Shown: positions 9,516 to 18,737 of the stretch, in pieces
How the letters are laid out: every line of letters starts with the position of its first letter
Position numbering within the stretch: the stretch's first letter is position 1
Source of the DNA: Saccharopolyspora indica
Lineage (GTDB): Bacteria > Actinomycetota > Actinomycetes > Mycobacteriales > Pseudonocardiaceae
Reading direction: 5' to 3'
NCBI RefSeq assembly: GCF_027853965.1
Contig: NZ_JAQGLB010000028.1
Location: 30,520-94,519 of the forward strand
Length of the DNA: 64,000 nt
Notes under the pieces: model-generated
Databases searched by the model: none
Seen by the model: the letters and a program-made list of their open reading frames with translations, nothing else
Told to the model about the DNA's origin: nothing
Made by a program: the position numbers and the translations under genes

Positions 9516-10478
9516 TTGAAGCTCCTCGTCACAGGCGGCGCCGGATACGTCGGAAGCGTGTGCGCCGCGCGCTTGGTGGAGGCCGGTCACGAGGTCGTCG
9601 TGGTCGACGACCTGTCCACCGGGCACGCCGACGCGGTCCCGGACGGCTGCAAGTTCGTCGAGGCCGACATCGCCGCGGCGGCGAGCGAGCTGCTCGCGGA
9701 GCCGTACGACGGCGTGCTGCACTTCGCGGCCAAGTCGCTGGTCGGCGAATCCATGCAGGATCCGCAGAAGTACTGGCAGGGCAACGTCGTCACCTCGCTG
9801 AGCCTGCTGGACGCGATGCGCGAGCACGGCACGCCCCGCCTGGTGTTCTCCTCCACCGCGGCGACCTACGGCGAGCCCGAGGTCTCGCCGATCACCGAGG
9901 ACACCGCGACGCGACCGACGAACACCTACGGCGCGACGAAGCTGGCCATCGATCACGCGATCACCTCCTACGCGAACGCCCACGGCATCGGCGCGGTGAG
10001 CCTGCGGTACTTCAACGTGGCCGGCGCGCACGGGGCCTTCGGCGAGCGGCACACCGTCGAGACGCACCTCATCCCGATCGTGCTGCAGGTCGCCCTCGGC
10101 CAGCGGGAGCAGGTGCAGATCTTCGGCGAGGACTGGCCCACCGCCGACGGCACCTGCGTCCGCGACTACATCCACGTCACCGATCTGGCCGACGCCCACC
10201 TGCTGGCGCTGGAGAACGCCGTCGCCGGCCAGCACCGGATCTACAACCTCGGCAACGGCACCGGGTTCTCGGTCAAGCAGGTGATCGACACCTGCCGCCA
10301 GGTGACCGGTCACCCGATCCCCGCGGAGGTGGCGCCGCGCCGTGCCGGTGACCCGGCGACGCTGGTGGCGTCGAGCCAGCGCGCGCGGGACGAGCTGGGG
10401 TGGCAGCCGCAGCGAGCCGACCTCGAGGTCATCGTGCGGGACGCCTGGGACTTCACCCAGCAGCGCCGGGGCGCCTGA
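9516..10478 (+). CDS. galE: UDP-glucose 4-epimerase
   Basis: This 320-residue extended SDR interconverts UDP-galactose and UDP-glucose. NAD binds at GGAGYVG (residues 7-13), the catalytic pair is Tyr138/Lys142 in YGATK, and SSTAATYG is also typical of GalE. The start is TTG with GGAAGG upstream. It completes galactose entry with galK and supplies UDP-galactose for cell-wall and capsule glycans. It converges on the DUF4192 gene with only 41 bp between stops. Confidence 0.96.
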   Translation: MKLLVTGGAGYVGSVCAARLVEAGHEVVVVDDLSTGHADAVPDGCKFVEADIAAAASELLAEPYDGVLHFAAKSLVGESMQDPQKYWQGNVVTSLSLLDAMREHGTPRLVFSSTAATYGEPEVSPITEDTATRPTNTYGATKLAIDHAITSYANAHGIGAVSLRYFNVAGAHGAFGERHTVETHLIPIVLQVALGQREQVQIFGEDWPTADGTCVRDYIHVTDLADAHLLALENAVAGQHRIYNLGNGTGFSVKQVIDTCRQVTGHPIPAEVAPRRAGDPATLVASSQRARDELGWQPQRADLEVIVRDAWDFTQQRRGA

Positions 10479-10519
10479 GCCGCCCTTCCCGGGCAGGCTG
10501 TTCTTCGCGTTGTCGTGCA

Positions 10520-11635
10520 TCACCAGGTTCCTTCCTCTTCGAGCACGATCCGGGCGTCCTCGGCGGCGTCCCGGGCGATGATGGCCAGTTCGGCTGGCGG
10601 CAGGCCCGCTTCCACGGCCTGCCGCAGCAGGACGCCCAGCTGGTGGTCCGGCCGGGTCTGCTCGATCCGCTCCAGCGCGACACCGGCGAGCGCTCCTTCG
10701 CCCCGCAGGTAAGCGGAGAAGGCGAGCAGCGCGGCGACCTCGGGCAGTTCCGGAGCCGGGGCGTTGCGGACCAGGGCGAGCCAGAGCTCCTCGGCCGCCC
10801 TGGCCGTTTCGCCCAGCGCGGTGCCCAGAGCGATGTCGCGCACCCTGGTGTCCGACACCGCCAGCAGCACCCGCAGCCGGTCGTCCTCGGTCAGCGCGGA
10901 ACCGCTGGCCGCGCGCTGGACCGCCGCGAGCACGAGCTGCACGTCCCGTGCCACCCGGTTCCGGGTGTCGTCCGCCATGCGTTCTTCGGCCAGCACGTCG
11001 AGCTTGGCCGACCAGCGCGCAACGGCTTCGGCCGATTCGGGCTCCACCAGCGCGCGGAGCTCGTCCCGGCTGCCGAAGGTCACCGACCCCGCAGCGGCCA
11101 TCGCCGCCGCGACGGGCGAGGCCTTCGGGTCGGGAATCTCGCCGGAGCACCTCGGGTCGGAGTAGCAGCGCCACCGCGCACCGGCCTGGATCTCCGGCGC
11201 CCACATGGCGTGGACCGTCGCGATTCCGGCCCGGTGGAACGAATCGCGCAGCATGTCGACCAGGTCCGCGTGCGGCGGACCGGTGTCGTTCTCGGCCACG
11301 TCAGGGCCGTTGAGCAGTGACCTGCCGCAAGCGCCGCCGCAGTTGTCGTCGCAGGCTGCGACGTTCGGCTCGGCACCGACGACGACGAGCATGACGGCTT
11401 CTATCCGCTGGCTCCCGAGCGGGCCGGACAGCAGGTGCTCGCCGAACCCGCAGATCTGCATCGAGCAGGGCAGGTCCGTGCGCAGCGTGACGCCGAACCT
11501 CGGTGTGAACGCGAGGTCGTGCAGCGCCAGCACCACGAGCGAATCCGTCGGGTGGAAGCCGAGCATGTGCGGAACGGCGGCCAGCACGTCGGCCGGCTCG
11601 GTCAGCGAAACGGTGGTGTTGAGTCGCGTTGTCAT
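10520..11635 (-). CDS. DUF4192 domain-containing protein
   Basis: This 371-residue protein belongs to DUF4192, an actinobacterial family of unknown function. It opens with the family's pattern (LTEPADVLAAVPHMLGFHPTDS). A Cys cluster, CDDNCGGACG, near residue 100 could bind a metal. No signal peptide or membrane segment is visible. The family commonly sits near housekeeping genes, as here beside galE. No biochemical role is known to me. Confidence 0.85.
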   Translation of the reverse strand: MTTRLNTTVSLTEPADVLAAVPHMLGFHPTDSLVVLALHDLAFTPRFGVTLRTDLPCSMQICGFGEHLLSGPLGSQRIEAVMLVVVGAEPNVAACDDNCGGACGRSLLNGPDVAENDTGPPHADLVDMLRDSFHRAGIATVHAMWAPEIQAGARWRCYSDPRCSGEIPDPKASPVAAAMAAAGSVTFGSRDELRALVEPESAEAVARWSAKLDVLAEERMADDTRNRVARDVQLVLAAVQRAASGSALTEDDRLRVLLAVSDTRVRDIALGTALGETARAAEELWLALVRNAPAPELPEVAALLAFSAYLRGEGALAGVALERIEQTRPDHQLGVLLRQAVEAGLPPAELAIIARDAAEDARIVLEEEGTW

Positions 11636-11820
11636 GCCACTACGATCGACGCCGAAACCCGTTGCCGAAAGGGGTTTTCCGGAATCTGTTGACTAACCGG
11701 TCCGCTGTGGACAGCTCAGCACTCAAATCCCACGAAGTCCACTGTGGTGTGACGACTGCAAGGGTGAAGGCGATCGCCTGACCGATGAATGCGCTCCGCG
11801 ACCGGCCAACAACGCGAGCA

Positions 11821-11863
11821 AGTATCAAAAACGGGCAGCCGGAGCCAGCGCTCCGACTGCCCG
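11821..11863 (-). terminator. Rho-independent terminator of the CocE-type hydrolase gene
   Basis: Read on the minus strand, a stem of CGGGCAG and CGGAG arms (one mismatch) closes a 6-nt loop and is followed by TTTTTGATACT. It begins 17 bp after the stop of the hydrolase gene. It is the clearest U-tract terminator in the window. Confidence 0.8.
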
Positions 11864-11879
11864 TCGAACGATCGTCCCG

Positions 11880-13661
11880 CTACCCGATGGACCCGACCAG
11901 CGGCAGCGTGATCGCGGTCCGGGACAGGTCCAGCGCCAGCCCGGTTCCCGGCTTGGGGCGCAAGGTGAAGTCGTGGTCGCTGGACAGCACGACGATGCCG
12001 AGGCGGTGCCCCGGGGCGAACACGTAGTCGTCCGGCTGCATCGCCACCTCGATCTGGTAGGTCCGCCCCGGCTCGATCGGCGAAGTCCGGTCGATCGCGT
12101 CCCGGTTCTGCGGGTCGGCCCAGCCCCTGGTCACCACCGACACCGAGCCGTCGGGAGCCTGGTCCACCAGCAGCGCGGTCACGTTCGCCGCCGGCCGGTC
12201 GAAGGCCAGGGCGAGCGATGCGCGCACCGTCCCGCTGACCCGGGCCTGCTCCGCGAGCGGTTCGCCGAAGTAGGCCAGCCGGTTCGGCGAACTCGGTGCC
12301 GCCGCGAGGTCCTCGGCCGTCCGGGTGGCGTCATCGCGCAGCGATTCGACGGCCCGGCGGGAATCGCTCGCCGTCGTCAGCCCGCCCCGCTCCGAGCCGC
12401 CCGGGGTGGGACGCAAGGTCACGTCTTCGGCCTGCGGCGCCGGCCACTCGGCTTCCTCGACCCAGCTGCCGTCCTCGCGCTGCAGAGTGGCCCGCGGTTC
12501 GTCCTCCACCCCGTTGGGCACCTGGTACAGGTAGCGGGTGAACCAGCGGTTCAGCTCCCGCAGCCACTCCTCCTCGCGGAGTCCGAGCGGGTCGGTGTGC
12601 CCGGACTGGTGCCACCAGATCTTGTGCGGCACGTCGCGCTCCCGCAGCGCCTCGTACCACTGGGCGGCCTGCCCGGTCTTCACGTTCCAGTCGTTGAGGC
12701 CGTGCACGGAGAGCACCGCGGCGCGGACGTCGTCCACATCGTTGAGGTAGTTGCGCTCGTCCCAGAACGGGCTGTAGTCGCCGGTGATCCGGTCCTGATC
12801 TGCCGTGATCTGGTCGAGGACCGCCCGGCACGGTTCGCGGTCGGCGCGGGTGTGCACGAACTTCGCGAGCACGTCGGCGTCTTCGCCCTGGTAGCCGCCC
12901 GGCGCGACGACGGCTCCCGCGCTGCGGTAGTAGTCGTACCAGTTGGAGATCGCGCCGATCGGCACGATCGCCTCCAGCCCGTCGACCCCGGTGCTGGCCA
13001 CCGCGTTGGGCAGCGTGCCGTTGTAGGACACGCCGATCATCCCGACCTTGCCGGTCGCCCAGTCCGCCGTCGCGGGCGCACCACCGGCGTCGTGGCCGGG
13101 AGCTCGCGAGTTCAGCCAGTCGACGACCGACTTCGCACCGATCGTCTCGTTCTCGGCACCGGTGGTCGGGCACCCGGTGGACTCCCCGGTGCCCAGGGAT
13201 TCCCCGTAGACCACGGCATATCCCCGGGACAGCAGGTATTCCTCGTAGGCCCACTGGATGTCGGCGGCCGCCGCCACCCGCTGGTCGCCGGCCGCGGTGC
13301 GCAACGACCGGTGGCCCGGCTGCTCGGGCACGTGCAGCTCGGTGTCGACGTTGTGGTTGGGCACGTCGTTGCCGCCGGAGAAGTAGGGACTGGCCTGGTA
13401 GACGACCGGTACGCGCAGGCCCTGGTCGGTTTCCTTCGGCCGCACCACCTGGACGTGCACCCGGTCGTCCTGCCCGTCCCGGTCGCTGTCCACCGGCGCG
13501 GTCACGAAGAGGTCCTCGCGCACCGCCTGCGCCGGGTCGAACACCGGCTGCGCCTCCCCGTCCTCGAAGACCGGGCCTTGCGGTGGTTGCGCCACCGCGG
13601 GCGACCCGCTCAGCGGTAGAACGCACAACGCAGCCAGCAGACCCATCCGAACGCGCCGCAT
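11880..13661 (-). CDS. Secreted CocE/NonD hydrolase, X-Pro dipeptidyl-peptidase-like
   Basis: The protein has 593 residues, with an N-terminal signal peptide (MRRVR, hydrophobic core, cleavage after AVAQ near residue 25). The catalytic domain has the GVSYNG nucleophile motif (Ser212), an Asp at 324 in GLNDWN and a His at 355 in QSGHTD. A C-terminal jelly-roll domain follows, as in X-prolyl dipeptidyl aminopeptidases and cocaine esterase. It should cleave X-Pro dipeptides or esters outside the cell. I chose the ATG at 13661 because GGGAG lies 5 nt upstream and it starts the signal peptide; an upstream start adds 13 residues with no such support. Confidence 0.9.
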   Translation of the reverse strand: MRRVRMGLLAALCVLPLSGSPAVAQPPQGPVFEDGEAQPVFDPAQAVREDLFVTAPVDSDRDGQDDRVHVQVVRPKETDQGLRVPVVYQASPYFSGGNDVPNHNVDTELHVPEQPGHRSLRTAAGDQRVAAAADIQWAYEEYLLSRGYAVVYGESLGTGESTGCPTTGAENETIGAKSVVDWLNSRAPGHDAGGAPATADWATGKVGMIGVSYNGTLPNAVASTGVDGLEAIVPIGAISNWYDYYRSAGAVVAPGGYQGEDADVLAKFVHTRADREPCRAVLDQITADQDRITGDYSPFWDERNYLNDVDDVRAAVLSVHGLNDWNVKTGQAAQWYEALRERDVPHKIWWHQSGHTDPLGLREEEWLRELNRWFTRYLYQVPNGVEDEPRATLQREDGSWVEEAEWPAPQAEDVTLRPTPGGSERGGLTTASDSRRAVESLRDDATRTAEDLAAAPSSPNRLAYFGEPLAEQARVSGTVRASLALAFDRPAANVTALLVDQAPDGSVSVVTRGWADPQNRDAIDRTSPIEPGRTYQIEVAMQPDDYVFAPGHRLGIVVLSSDHDFTLRPKPGTGLALDLSRTAITLPLVGSIG

Positions 13662-13818
13662 GCAGGCTCCCGGAACACCGAAGGGACAAGACACCAGCAC
13701 ATTTCTTAGCGCGAAATGCCCGGCAGGGCACCTTCCGGGCGGGTTTGCGCCAGAACCTCCCGGTCACGGCCCGGTAGAGTCGCGGGAGCAAGCCCGCAGC
13801 CAGCTGCAAGGAGTGCGC

Positions 13819-14118
13819 ATGTCCATCCCGTCCAGCCTGCTGACCTCGGCCGGATTGATCGGCGGCTTCGCGGTCGCCCGCGCGACCAAGCACCGGCATT
13901 GGGGCGGGGTGGTAGCGGCGGGCGCAGGCCTCGCCGCGATGGAGACCTGCCGCCGACGGACCGGGATCGGACGGGCCCTCGCGCTGGGCACCACGTATGC
14001 GGCAGCCCTGACCGGATCGCATCCGCTGGCCAAGGAAATCGGCGCTTGGCCTGCGGTTTTCACCGTCACCGGCGCGACCGCGGTCACCGCGCACCTGTTG
14101 TCGAAGCGCCGCGGCTGA
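13819..14118 (+). CDS. Small hydrophobic protein, unknown function
   Basis: This 99-residue protein has three or so short hydrophobic stretches and a basic C-terminus (SKRRG). It starts at an ATG with AAGGAG 6 nt upstream, which supports real translation. Its last 35 bases overlap the 3' end of the convergent membrane-protein gene. I do not recognise the family. Confidence 0.65.
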   Translation: MSIPSSLLTSAGLIGGFAVARATKHRHWGGVVAAGAGLAAMETCRRRTGIGRALALGTTYAAALTGSHPLAKEIGAWPAVFTVTGATAVTAHLLSKRRG

Positions 14119-14482
14119 GCACGAGCAGCACCAACGGGATCACGACTACCGCCGCCAGTGCCGCGATCAGCGCCAGGCCTGTCGCGTGCGGTGGGTGTGC
14201 GGCGTGGAAGACCAGGTGCGGCACCGCCCAGACGAGGTTCGCCGTCAGCCCGACCTGAACCAGCGTTCGGTCCAGGCGCACGGCTGCCGCGCCGAGAACC
14301 ACCGCCATGGCGAGGTTCATCGCGCCGAAGTCGCGGAACGAGTGCTCGTTGAACGGCGGGTAGTCGCTCACGGTCGGCACATCGTCGTAGAACGACCGCG
14401 GGAAGCACCACGTCCAGATACCCGTCGTCACGTGCACGGAAGTCAGGGCGACGAGTCCCGCGCGGAGCCGAGCGCGCACCAT
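14084..14482 (-). CDS. Small integral membrane protein
   Basis: The protein has 132 residues and about four predicted membrane segments, with a conserved-looking loop FNEHSFRDFGAMNLA in the middle that resembles the hypothetical membrane proteins often found with NmrA-type oxidoreductases. Its ATG shares a base with the stop of the upstream oxidoreductase gene (TGATG), so it is translationally coupled to it. The function is unknown. Confidence 0.7.
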   Translation of the reverse strand: MVRARLRAGLVALTSVHVTTGIWTWCFPRSFYDDVPTVSDYPPFNEHSFRDFGAMNLAMAVVLGAAAVRLDRTLVQVGLTANLVWAVPHLVFHAAHPPHATGLALIAALAAVVVIPLVLLVLSRGASTTGAR

Positions 14483-15243
14483 CACGGCCCCCGCTCGGCG
14501 AGGAAGTCGCTGAAGGTGACTCGTCCGACCGCTCGGTCCGGGGCGAGGTGACCGCCGCGGCGGTAGCCGGCGACGACCGCACCCGGCAACCGGATCGGCA
14601 GGACCGGCCGGCGGCGGCCGGTCGCGGCCAGGTAGGCGCGGGCGAGATCGCCGTGGCTGCGGACCTCCGGCCCGCCCATGTCCGGAACGCGGCCCGCCGG
14701 ACCACCGGTCGCGAGCTCGGCCAGGCGGGCCGCGACGTCCCGGACGTCGATCGGCTGGAAATTCACGCCCGCGAGGGTCGCGATCACCGGCGACCGGCGC
14801 TGCACCGAGATCGTGCGGGCCACCAGGTCGTGGAACTGGGTGGTCCGCAGGATCGTCCAGGGCAGCCCCGAATCCATCACGCTTTCTTCGGCTTCGAGCT
14901 TCGCCCGGTAGTAGAAGAGCGGCACCCGGTCGACGCCGACGATCGAGATGTAGATCAGGTGCGGTTCGCCGTTGCGCCGCGCCGCGCCGATCAACCGTTC
15001 CGTCGCGGCGACGTCCTTGCTGCTCAGCGTCGTCGCGCAGTGCACGATCACGTCGACACCCGACGTCGCCGCGTCGATGCCCTCGCCGGTTCGCAGGTCC
15101 CCGGTCGCCCATTCGCGGTCGGCACCGGTCGAGCCGGGACGGCGGCTGAGCACCCGCACGTCCTGCCCGGCATCGAGCAGCCGGCGCACGACGACGCTGC
15201 CCAGCGTGCCCGTCCCACCAGTCACCAAGATCGGATTCCGCAC
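14482..15243 (-). CDS. NAD(P)H-binding NmrA-like oxidoreductase (atypical SDR)
   Basis: This protein of about 253 residues starts with VTGGTGTLGS, the dinucleotide-binding loop of atypical SDRs. It has no clear YxxxK catalytic pair, which fits NmrA/HSCARG-like sensors or isomerases more than classical dehydrogenases. I chose the GTG at 15243 because AAGGA lies 8 nt upstream and the Rossmann strand starts directly after it. An ATG at 15300 would add 19 polar residues and start inside a palindromic operator candidate. It forms an operon with the small membrane protein downstream. Confidence 0.82.
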   Translation of the reverse strand: MRNPILVTGGTGTLGSVVVRRLLDAGQDVRVLSRRPGSTGADREWATGDLRTGEGIDAATSGVDVIVHCATTLSSKDVAATERLIGAARRNGEPHLIYISIVGVDRVPLFYYRAKLEAEESVMDSGLPWTILRTTQFHDLVARTISVQRRSPVIATLAGVNFQPIDVRDVAARLAELATGGPAGRVPDMGGPEVRSHGDLARAYLAATGRRRPVLPIRLPGAVVAGYRRGGHLAPDRAVGRVTFSDFLAERGP

Positions 15244-15295
15244 TCGTCCGTCCTTCCCGTCGGTTCGGATGAGACGGGTCGGCGGCGTGGAACGT

Positions 15296-15336
15296 GACAT
15301 CCGCGGATGTCGTGCCGGACGACACCCGCGGATGTC
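15296..15336. promoter_or_regulatory. Paired 16-bp palindromes, candidate operator
   Basis: A perfect palindrome GACATCCGCGGATGTC (15296-15311) is followed by a near copy GACACCCGCGGATGTC (15321-15336), 25 bp centre to centre. They lie just upstream of the NmrA-like oxidoreductase gene and after the stop of the methyltransferase gene. Two spaced dyads suggest binding by two repressor dimers. The regulator is not identified. Confidence 0.6.
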
Positions 15337-15339
15337 CGG

Positions 15340-16467
15340 TCAGTTCTCCAGCCGTGCGAGCCGCCACAGGGAGATGGTCTCTCCTGCGCGCGCGGCGTGG
15401 AACGGATCGCCGGGAGCTGCCGCCTTCGGGTGGCGAGCCGCGGTGTCCGATCTGGCGAGGACGCGGAGCCCCGCTCCGCGAACCGCGTTCAGCAGGTCCG
15501 CCCGGGTGCGCAGGCCGAGGCGTTCAGCCAGATCGGAGAGGATCAGCCATCCTTCACCGCCTGGTCCCAGGTGATCGGCCAGCCCGTCGAGGAAGCCCAG
15601 CAGCATCCGGTTCCCCGGGTCGTAGACCGCGTGGTCGAGCGACGAATGCGGCTCGGCAGGGATCCACGGCGGGTTGCACACGATCAGCTGCGCACGTCCC
15701 GGCGGGAAGAGGTCCGTCCGGATGGCTTCGACCTGGCCGGTGAGTCCGAGTCGGCGTGCGTTGTCCTCCGCACAACGGATCGCCCGCGCGGAGCTGTCCG
15801 TGCCCACCACCCGCGGTACGCCGCGGCGGGCGAGAACGGCTGCCAGCACGCCGGTTCCGGTACCGATGTCGAATGCGGTCCCGGTCGGCGGCAGCGGAGC
15901 GTCCGCGACCAGGTCGACGTACTCGTTCCGAGTCGGGGCGAACACTCCGTAGTGCGGGTGGATGCGCGTGCCGAGGGCCGGTACCAGGACGCCTCTCTTC
16001 CGCCATTCCCGCGCGCTGAACACACCGAGCAGCTCGCGCAGCGGAACGACGTACGGTTCGTCGGCTGTTCCGTAGACGTCTCGGCAAGCAGCGCCGATGT
16101 CTGGTGCGCGACGCAGCGCCAGCACGTGGCCGGGCTCGACTCTCACCAGGAGGAGCGACAACGCTCGTGCCCTGCGCGATTGCTCCTGCCGGTGGCGGGT
16201 GAACGCTTCGGCGGCCGAGGACGTGCGCTTCGGCGGCCGACGCAGTCTGCGGGAGAGCGCGGCGAGCAGTTGGCGGGCCTGGTGGAAGTCTCCTCGCCAC
16301 AGCAAACCGGTTCCCCGGGATACCAATTCGCACGCCCGGCGGGCCGACATCCGGTCGTCGGCGTCGACGTGCCGGGCCGGCGGTTCCGCGCCGTTCGCCG
16401 AGAGCCACCGGCCGGTTCCGGGCATGATCTGCTGCGCGCAGGCAGCATCGTTTTCTGGAAGGTGCAC
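15340..16467 (-). CDS. Class I SAM-dependent methyltransferase with NPPW motif
   Basis: This 375-residue protein has an extra N-terminal region (about 170 residues). The SAM site is FDIGTGTGVLAAVLA, and the NPPW tetrapeptide (CNPPWIPAEP) is the signature of N5-glutamine and N6-adenine methyltransferases such as PrmC/HemK and RlmG-type enzymes. Protein or rRNA methylation is therefore likely, but the target cannot be assigned. It stops immediately before the palindromic operator pair of the next gene. Confidence 0.82.
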   Translation of the reverse strand: MHLPENDAACAQQIMPGTGRWLSANGAEPPARHVDADDRMSARRACELVSRGTGLLWRGDFHQARQLLAALSRRLRRPPKRTSSAAEAFTRHRQEQSRRARALSLLLVRVEPGHVLALRRAPDIGAACRDVYGTADEPYVVPLRELLGVFSAREWRKRGVLVPALGTRIHPHYGVFAPTRNEYVDLVADAPLPPTGTAFDIGTGTGVLAAVLARRGVPRVVGTDSSARAIRCAEDNARRLGLTGQVEAIRTDLFPPGRAQLIVCNPPWIPAEPHSSLDHAVYDPGNRMLLGFLDGLADHLGPGGEGWLILSDLAERLGLRTRADLLNAVRGAGLRVLARSDTAARHPKAAAPGDPFHAARAGETISLWRLARLEN

Positions 16468-16693
16468 GAACCGCTCCTGCTGATGCGGTGAGATGCGGCT
16501 CGGTCGCGAATCGCGCTTCGAGCCGTACGAAGAGGAAGGTGGGCGCTCAGGTCCCGACCCGTCGAGAGGCCGGGCGAGGTCCGGAGCTAGCCGACCACAG
16601 CAGCATGAGCAGGTGTCGTCACGTCGTGAAGGCTAGTGCACCTGCGGCGCGCCGGGAACGGGAACCAGGCACGCCGCAGGACTCCGCGCGCAG

Positions 16694-17875
16694 CTACACC
16701 GTCGCTTCGACCGGTTGGACGGCACTGTCGACCCGTGCTGCGCGACGACGCACCAGGTCGGGGAGCAGCGTCAGGACTCCGATCACCGCGAGCGCTGCAC
16801 CCAGCCACAACGGGGCGGTCAGGCCGAAGTGGCCGATGGCCACTCCCCCGCCCCAGGACCCGATCATCACGCCGATGGTGATGAACGACGAGTGCACCGT
16901 GTTCACCAGCGGCCGCGCATTGGCGGTGCGGTGCACGCGGGTGATCATCGCCGGGTTCATCGTCACCCCGACCAGGCCGATGCCCAGCATGAACACCACC
17001 GCGGGAACGCTGAGGTGCGCCAGAATCGCGAATCCGGCCAGGAAGCCCGCGTTGAGCACCAGTCCGGTGAACATGACCGCGACCGGATTCCGGTCGGCCA
17101 ACCGGCCGACGACGGTGTTCCCGATGACCGTCGCGGCACCGTAGGCGACGAGCAGCAGCGGGACGGTCCCGGTCTGGAAACCGCTCACCTCGGTGAGGAT
17201 CGGGTTGAAGTAGCTGAACGCCGAGAACGTGGCACCGATGATGAGCATGCTGGTGAGCAGGACCAACCACAGCTTCGGCTTGCGGAAGGCTCCCAGTTCC
17301 CGGCGGAAGTTCCCCGCTCCGCTCGCGATGTCCAGTTTGGGCACACCTGCGAGGGTGCACAGCGCGGCGACGACGGCCAGCGCCGAGATCGTCCAGAAGG
17401 CCGCGCGCCAACCGAACCGCTCACCGACCAGTGTGGACAGCGGCATGCCGAGCAGAGTGCCCAGCATCAGTCCGTTCATCACCACCGCGATGGCCCGGCC
17501 GCGCACCTCCGGGCGGGTCAGCTGCGCGCACAGCGACAGCGCGACCCCGAAGAACGCCTGCGACGCCACACCGGTGATGACGCGGGCCACCACCATCACG
17601 CCGTAGCCCACCGCGGTGGCCGCCAGCACGTTGCCGGCGAGGAAGATCGCGAAGAGGGACAGCAGCGCCGTTCTCGGCCGGATCCGCAGCAGGACGACGT
17701 TGAGGAGCGGCCCGCCGAAGGCCATCGCCGCGGCGAAGGCGGTGATCAGGTACCCGATCTGCGGAATGGTGGCACCGAGCCCGGTGGCCATCTGCGGCAT
17801 CAACCCGGCCACCACGAACTCGCTGGTCACCATGGCGAAGATGCCCAGGGCGAGGATGTAGACCGCGCGAGGCAT
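16694..17875 (-). CDS. MFS drug-efflux transporter (DHA1, AraJ/Cmx type)
   Basis: This 393-residue protein has 12 predicted membrane segments and opens with the DHA1 pattern FAMVTSEFVVAGLMPQMA. It resembles AraJ-type and chloramphenicol-resistance exporters. It lies 70 bp downstream of a TetR-family gene on the same strand, so the pair probably forms a repressor-pump module. The substrate is unknown. Confidence 0.88.
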   Translation of the reverse strand: MPRAVYILALGIFAMVTSEFVVAGLMPQMATGLGATIPQIGYLITAFAAAMAFGGPLLNVVLLRIRPRTALLSLFAIFLAGNVLAATAVGYGVMVVARVITGVASQAFFGVALSLCAQLTRPEVRGRAIAVVMNGLMLGTLLGMPLSTLVGERFGWRAAFWTISALAVVAALCTLAGVPKLDIASGAGNFRRELGAFRKPKLWLVLLTSMLIIGATFSAFSYFNPILTEVSGFQTGTVPLLLVAYGAATVIGNTVVGRLADRNPVAVMFTGLVLNAGFLAGFAILAHLSVPAVVFMLGIGLVGVTMNPAMITRVHRTANARPLVNTVHSSFITIGVMIGSWGGGVAIGHFGLTAPLWLGAALAVIGVLTLLPDLVRRRAARVDSAVQPVEATV

Positions 17876-17945
17876 TGCTCTCCTTGTTTTAGATAGATCA
17901 GTACAAAATTGATGCGGAGTTCAGCCACCGCCGACCCGCATCAAC

Positions 17946-18542
17946 TCAGCAGGTCAGGGCGTCCACTGCCGTTTCCGCGATGGAGGCCAGGGCGGCCTGG
18001 CCAGCACCCGCCTGGCTGGCGATCCGCATTCCGCCGATCACGGCGTTGACGAACGCGGCGAGCGCGGCCGCATCGCGCGTGGACGTGATGCTGCCGCTGC
18101 GCTGCCCGGACTCGATCACCATCCGGAGCGCGTTCAGGCGGCGCTCCCCGTCACGATCCAGGACCTGGGCCGCTTCCGCATCCCGCCCGGCGAGCTCCAC
18201 GACCGTGTTCACCGTCAGGCAGCCGGGGCTGCGCCCGTCCCGCCGATTCTCCAGCTCCGACTCGACGACCACCCCGAGCAGCGCGCGAATCCGCTCCAGC
18301 TCGGAATGCCCGGCATCGTCCAGGATCTCCAGCTGCCTCGCCGTCGTGGTGTCGATGTAGCGGACGAGCGCTCGCATGAACAGGTCGTGCTTGCTGCTGA
18401 AGGTGTTGTAGATGCTGCTGCGTCCGAGGCCGGTCGCCTCGCACAGATCTTGCGTCGACGTCGCCTCGTAGCCGTTCGCCCAGAAAGTCCGCATCGCGGC
18501 TTCCAGCGCACGGTCCTCGTCGAACAGCCTCGGTCGCGCCAC
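17946..18542 (-). CDS. TetR-family regulator
   Basis: The protein has 198 residues. The N-terminal HTH is clear (TFWANGYEATSTQDLCEATGLGRSSIYNTFSSK) when read across residues 19-51, and the C-terminal ligand domain resembles YxaF/AcrR-C types. The start is a GTG with almost no leader. It sits upstream of an MFS pump on the same strand and divergent from an NAD-dependent epimerase, so it may control both. A possible operator is at 18555-18575. Confidence 0.88.
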   Translation of the reverse strand: MARPRLFDEDRALEAAMRTFWANGYEATSTQDLCEATGLGRSSIYNTFSSKHDLFMRALVRYIDTTTARQLEILDDAGHSELERIRALLGVVVESELENRRDGRSPGCLTVNTVVELAGRDAEAAQVLDRDGERRLNALRMVIESGQRSGSITSTRDAAALAAFVNAVIGGMRIASQAGAGQAALASIAETAVDALTC

Positions 18543-18554
18543 GCGACGACCGTA

Positions 18555-18575
18555 ACAGGTTCTGAAATGAACTGT
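18555..18575. promoter_or_regulatory. Imperfect palindrome upstream of the TetR gene
   Basis: ACAGGTTC-TGAAAT-GAACTGT is a near-dyad (one extra base in the left arm), 13 bp upstream of the TetR start codon and inside the divergent interval with the epimerase gene. On the minus strand a TTGGAC element overlaps its edge. It is a candidate autoregulatory operator. Confidence 0.4.
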
Positions 18576-18737
18576 CCAATAACCCGTCTGTCACATCCCC
18601 GAGCCCCCGCTCGTCCTCCCAGCGACCGAGACCGAAGGGAAGGACCCGATGACAACGCGTGCGCAACTCCCGCGGAACGCCGTCACCTCGACGGCGACCG
18701 GTTTCCAGCGGTGTTCGATCCACCAGGAGGCCCGGCG

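Noticed and set aside
7953..11204. A long minus-strand open frame across galK, galE and DUF4192
   Set aside because: It is antisense to well-recognised genes and has low-complexity composition.
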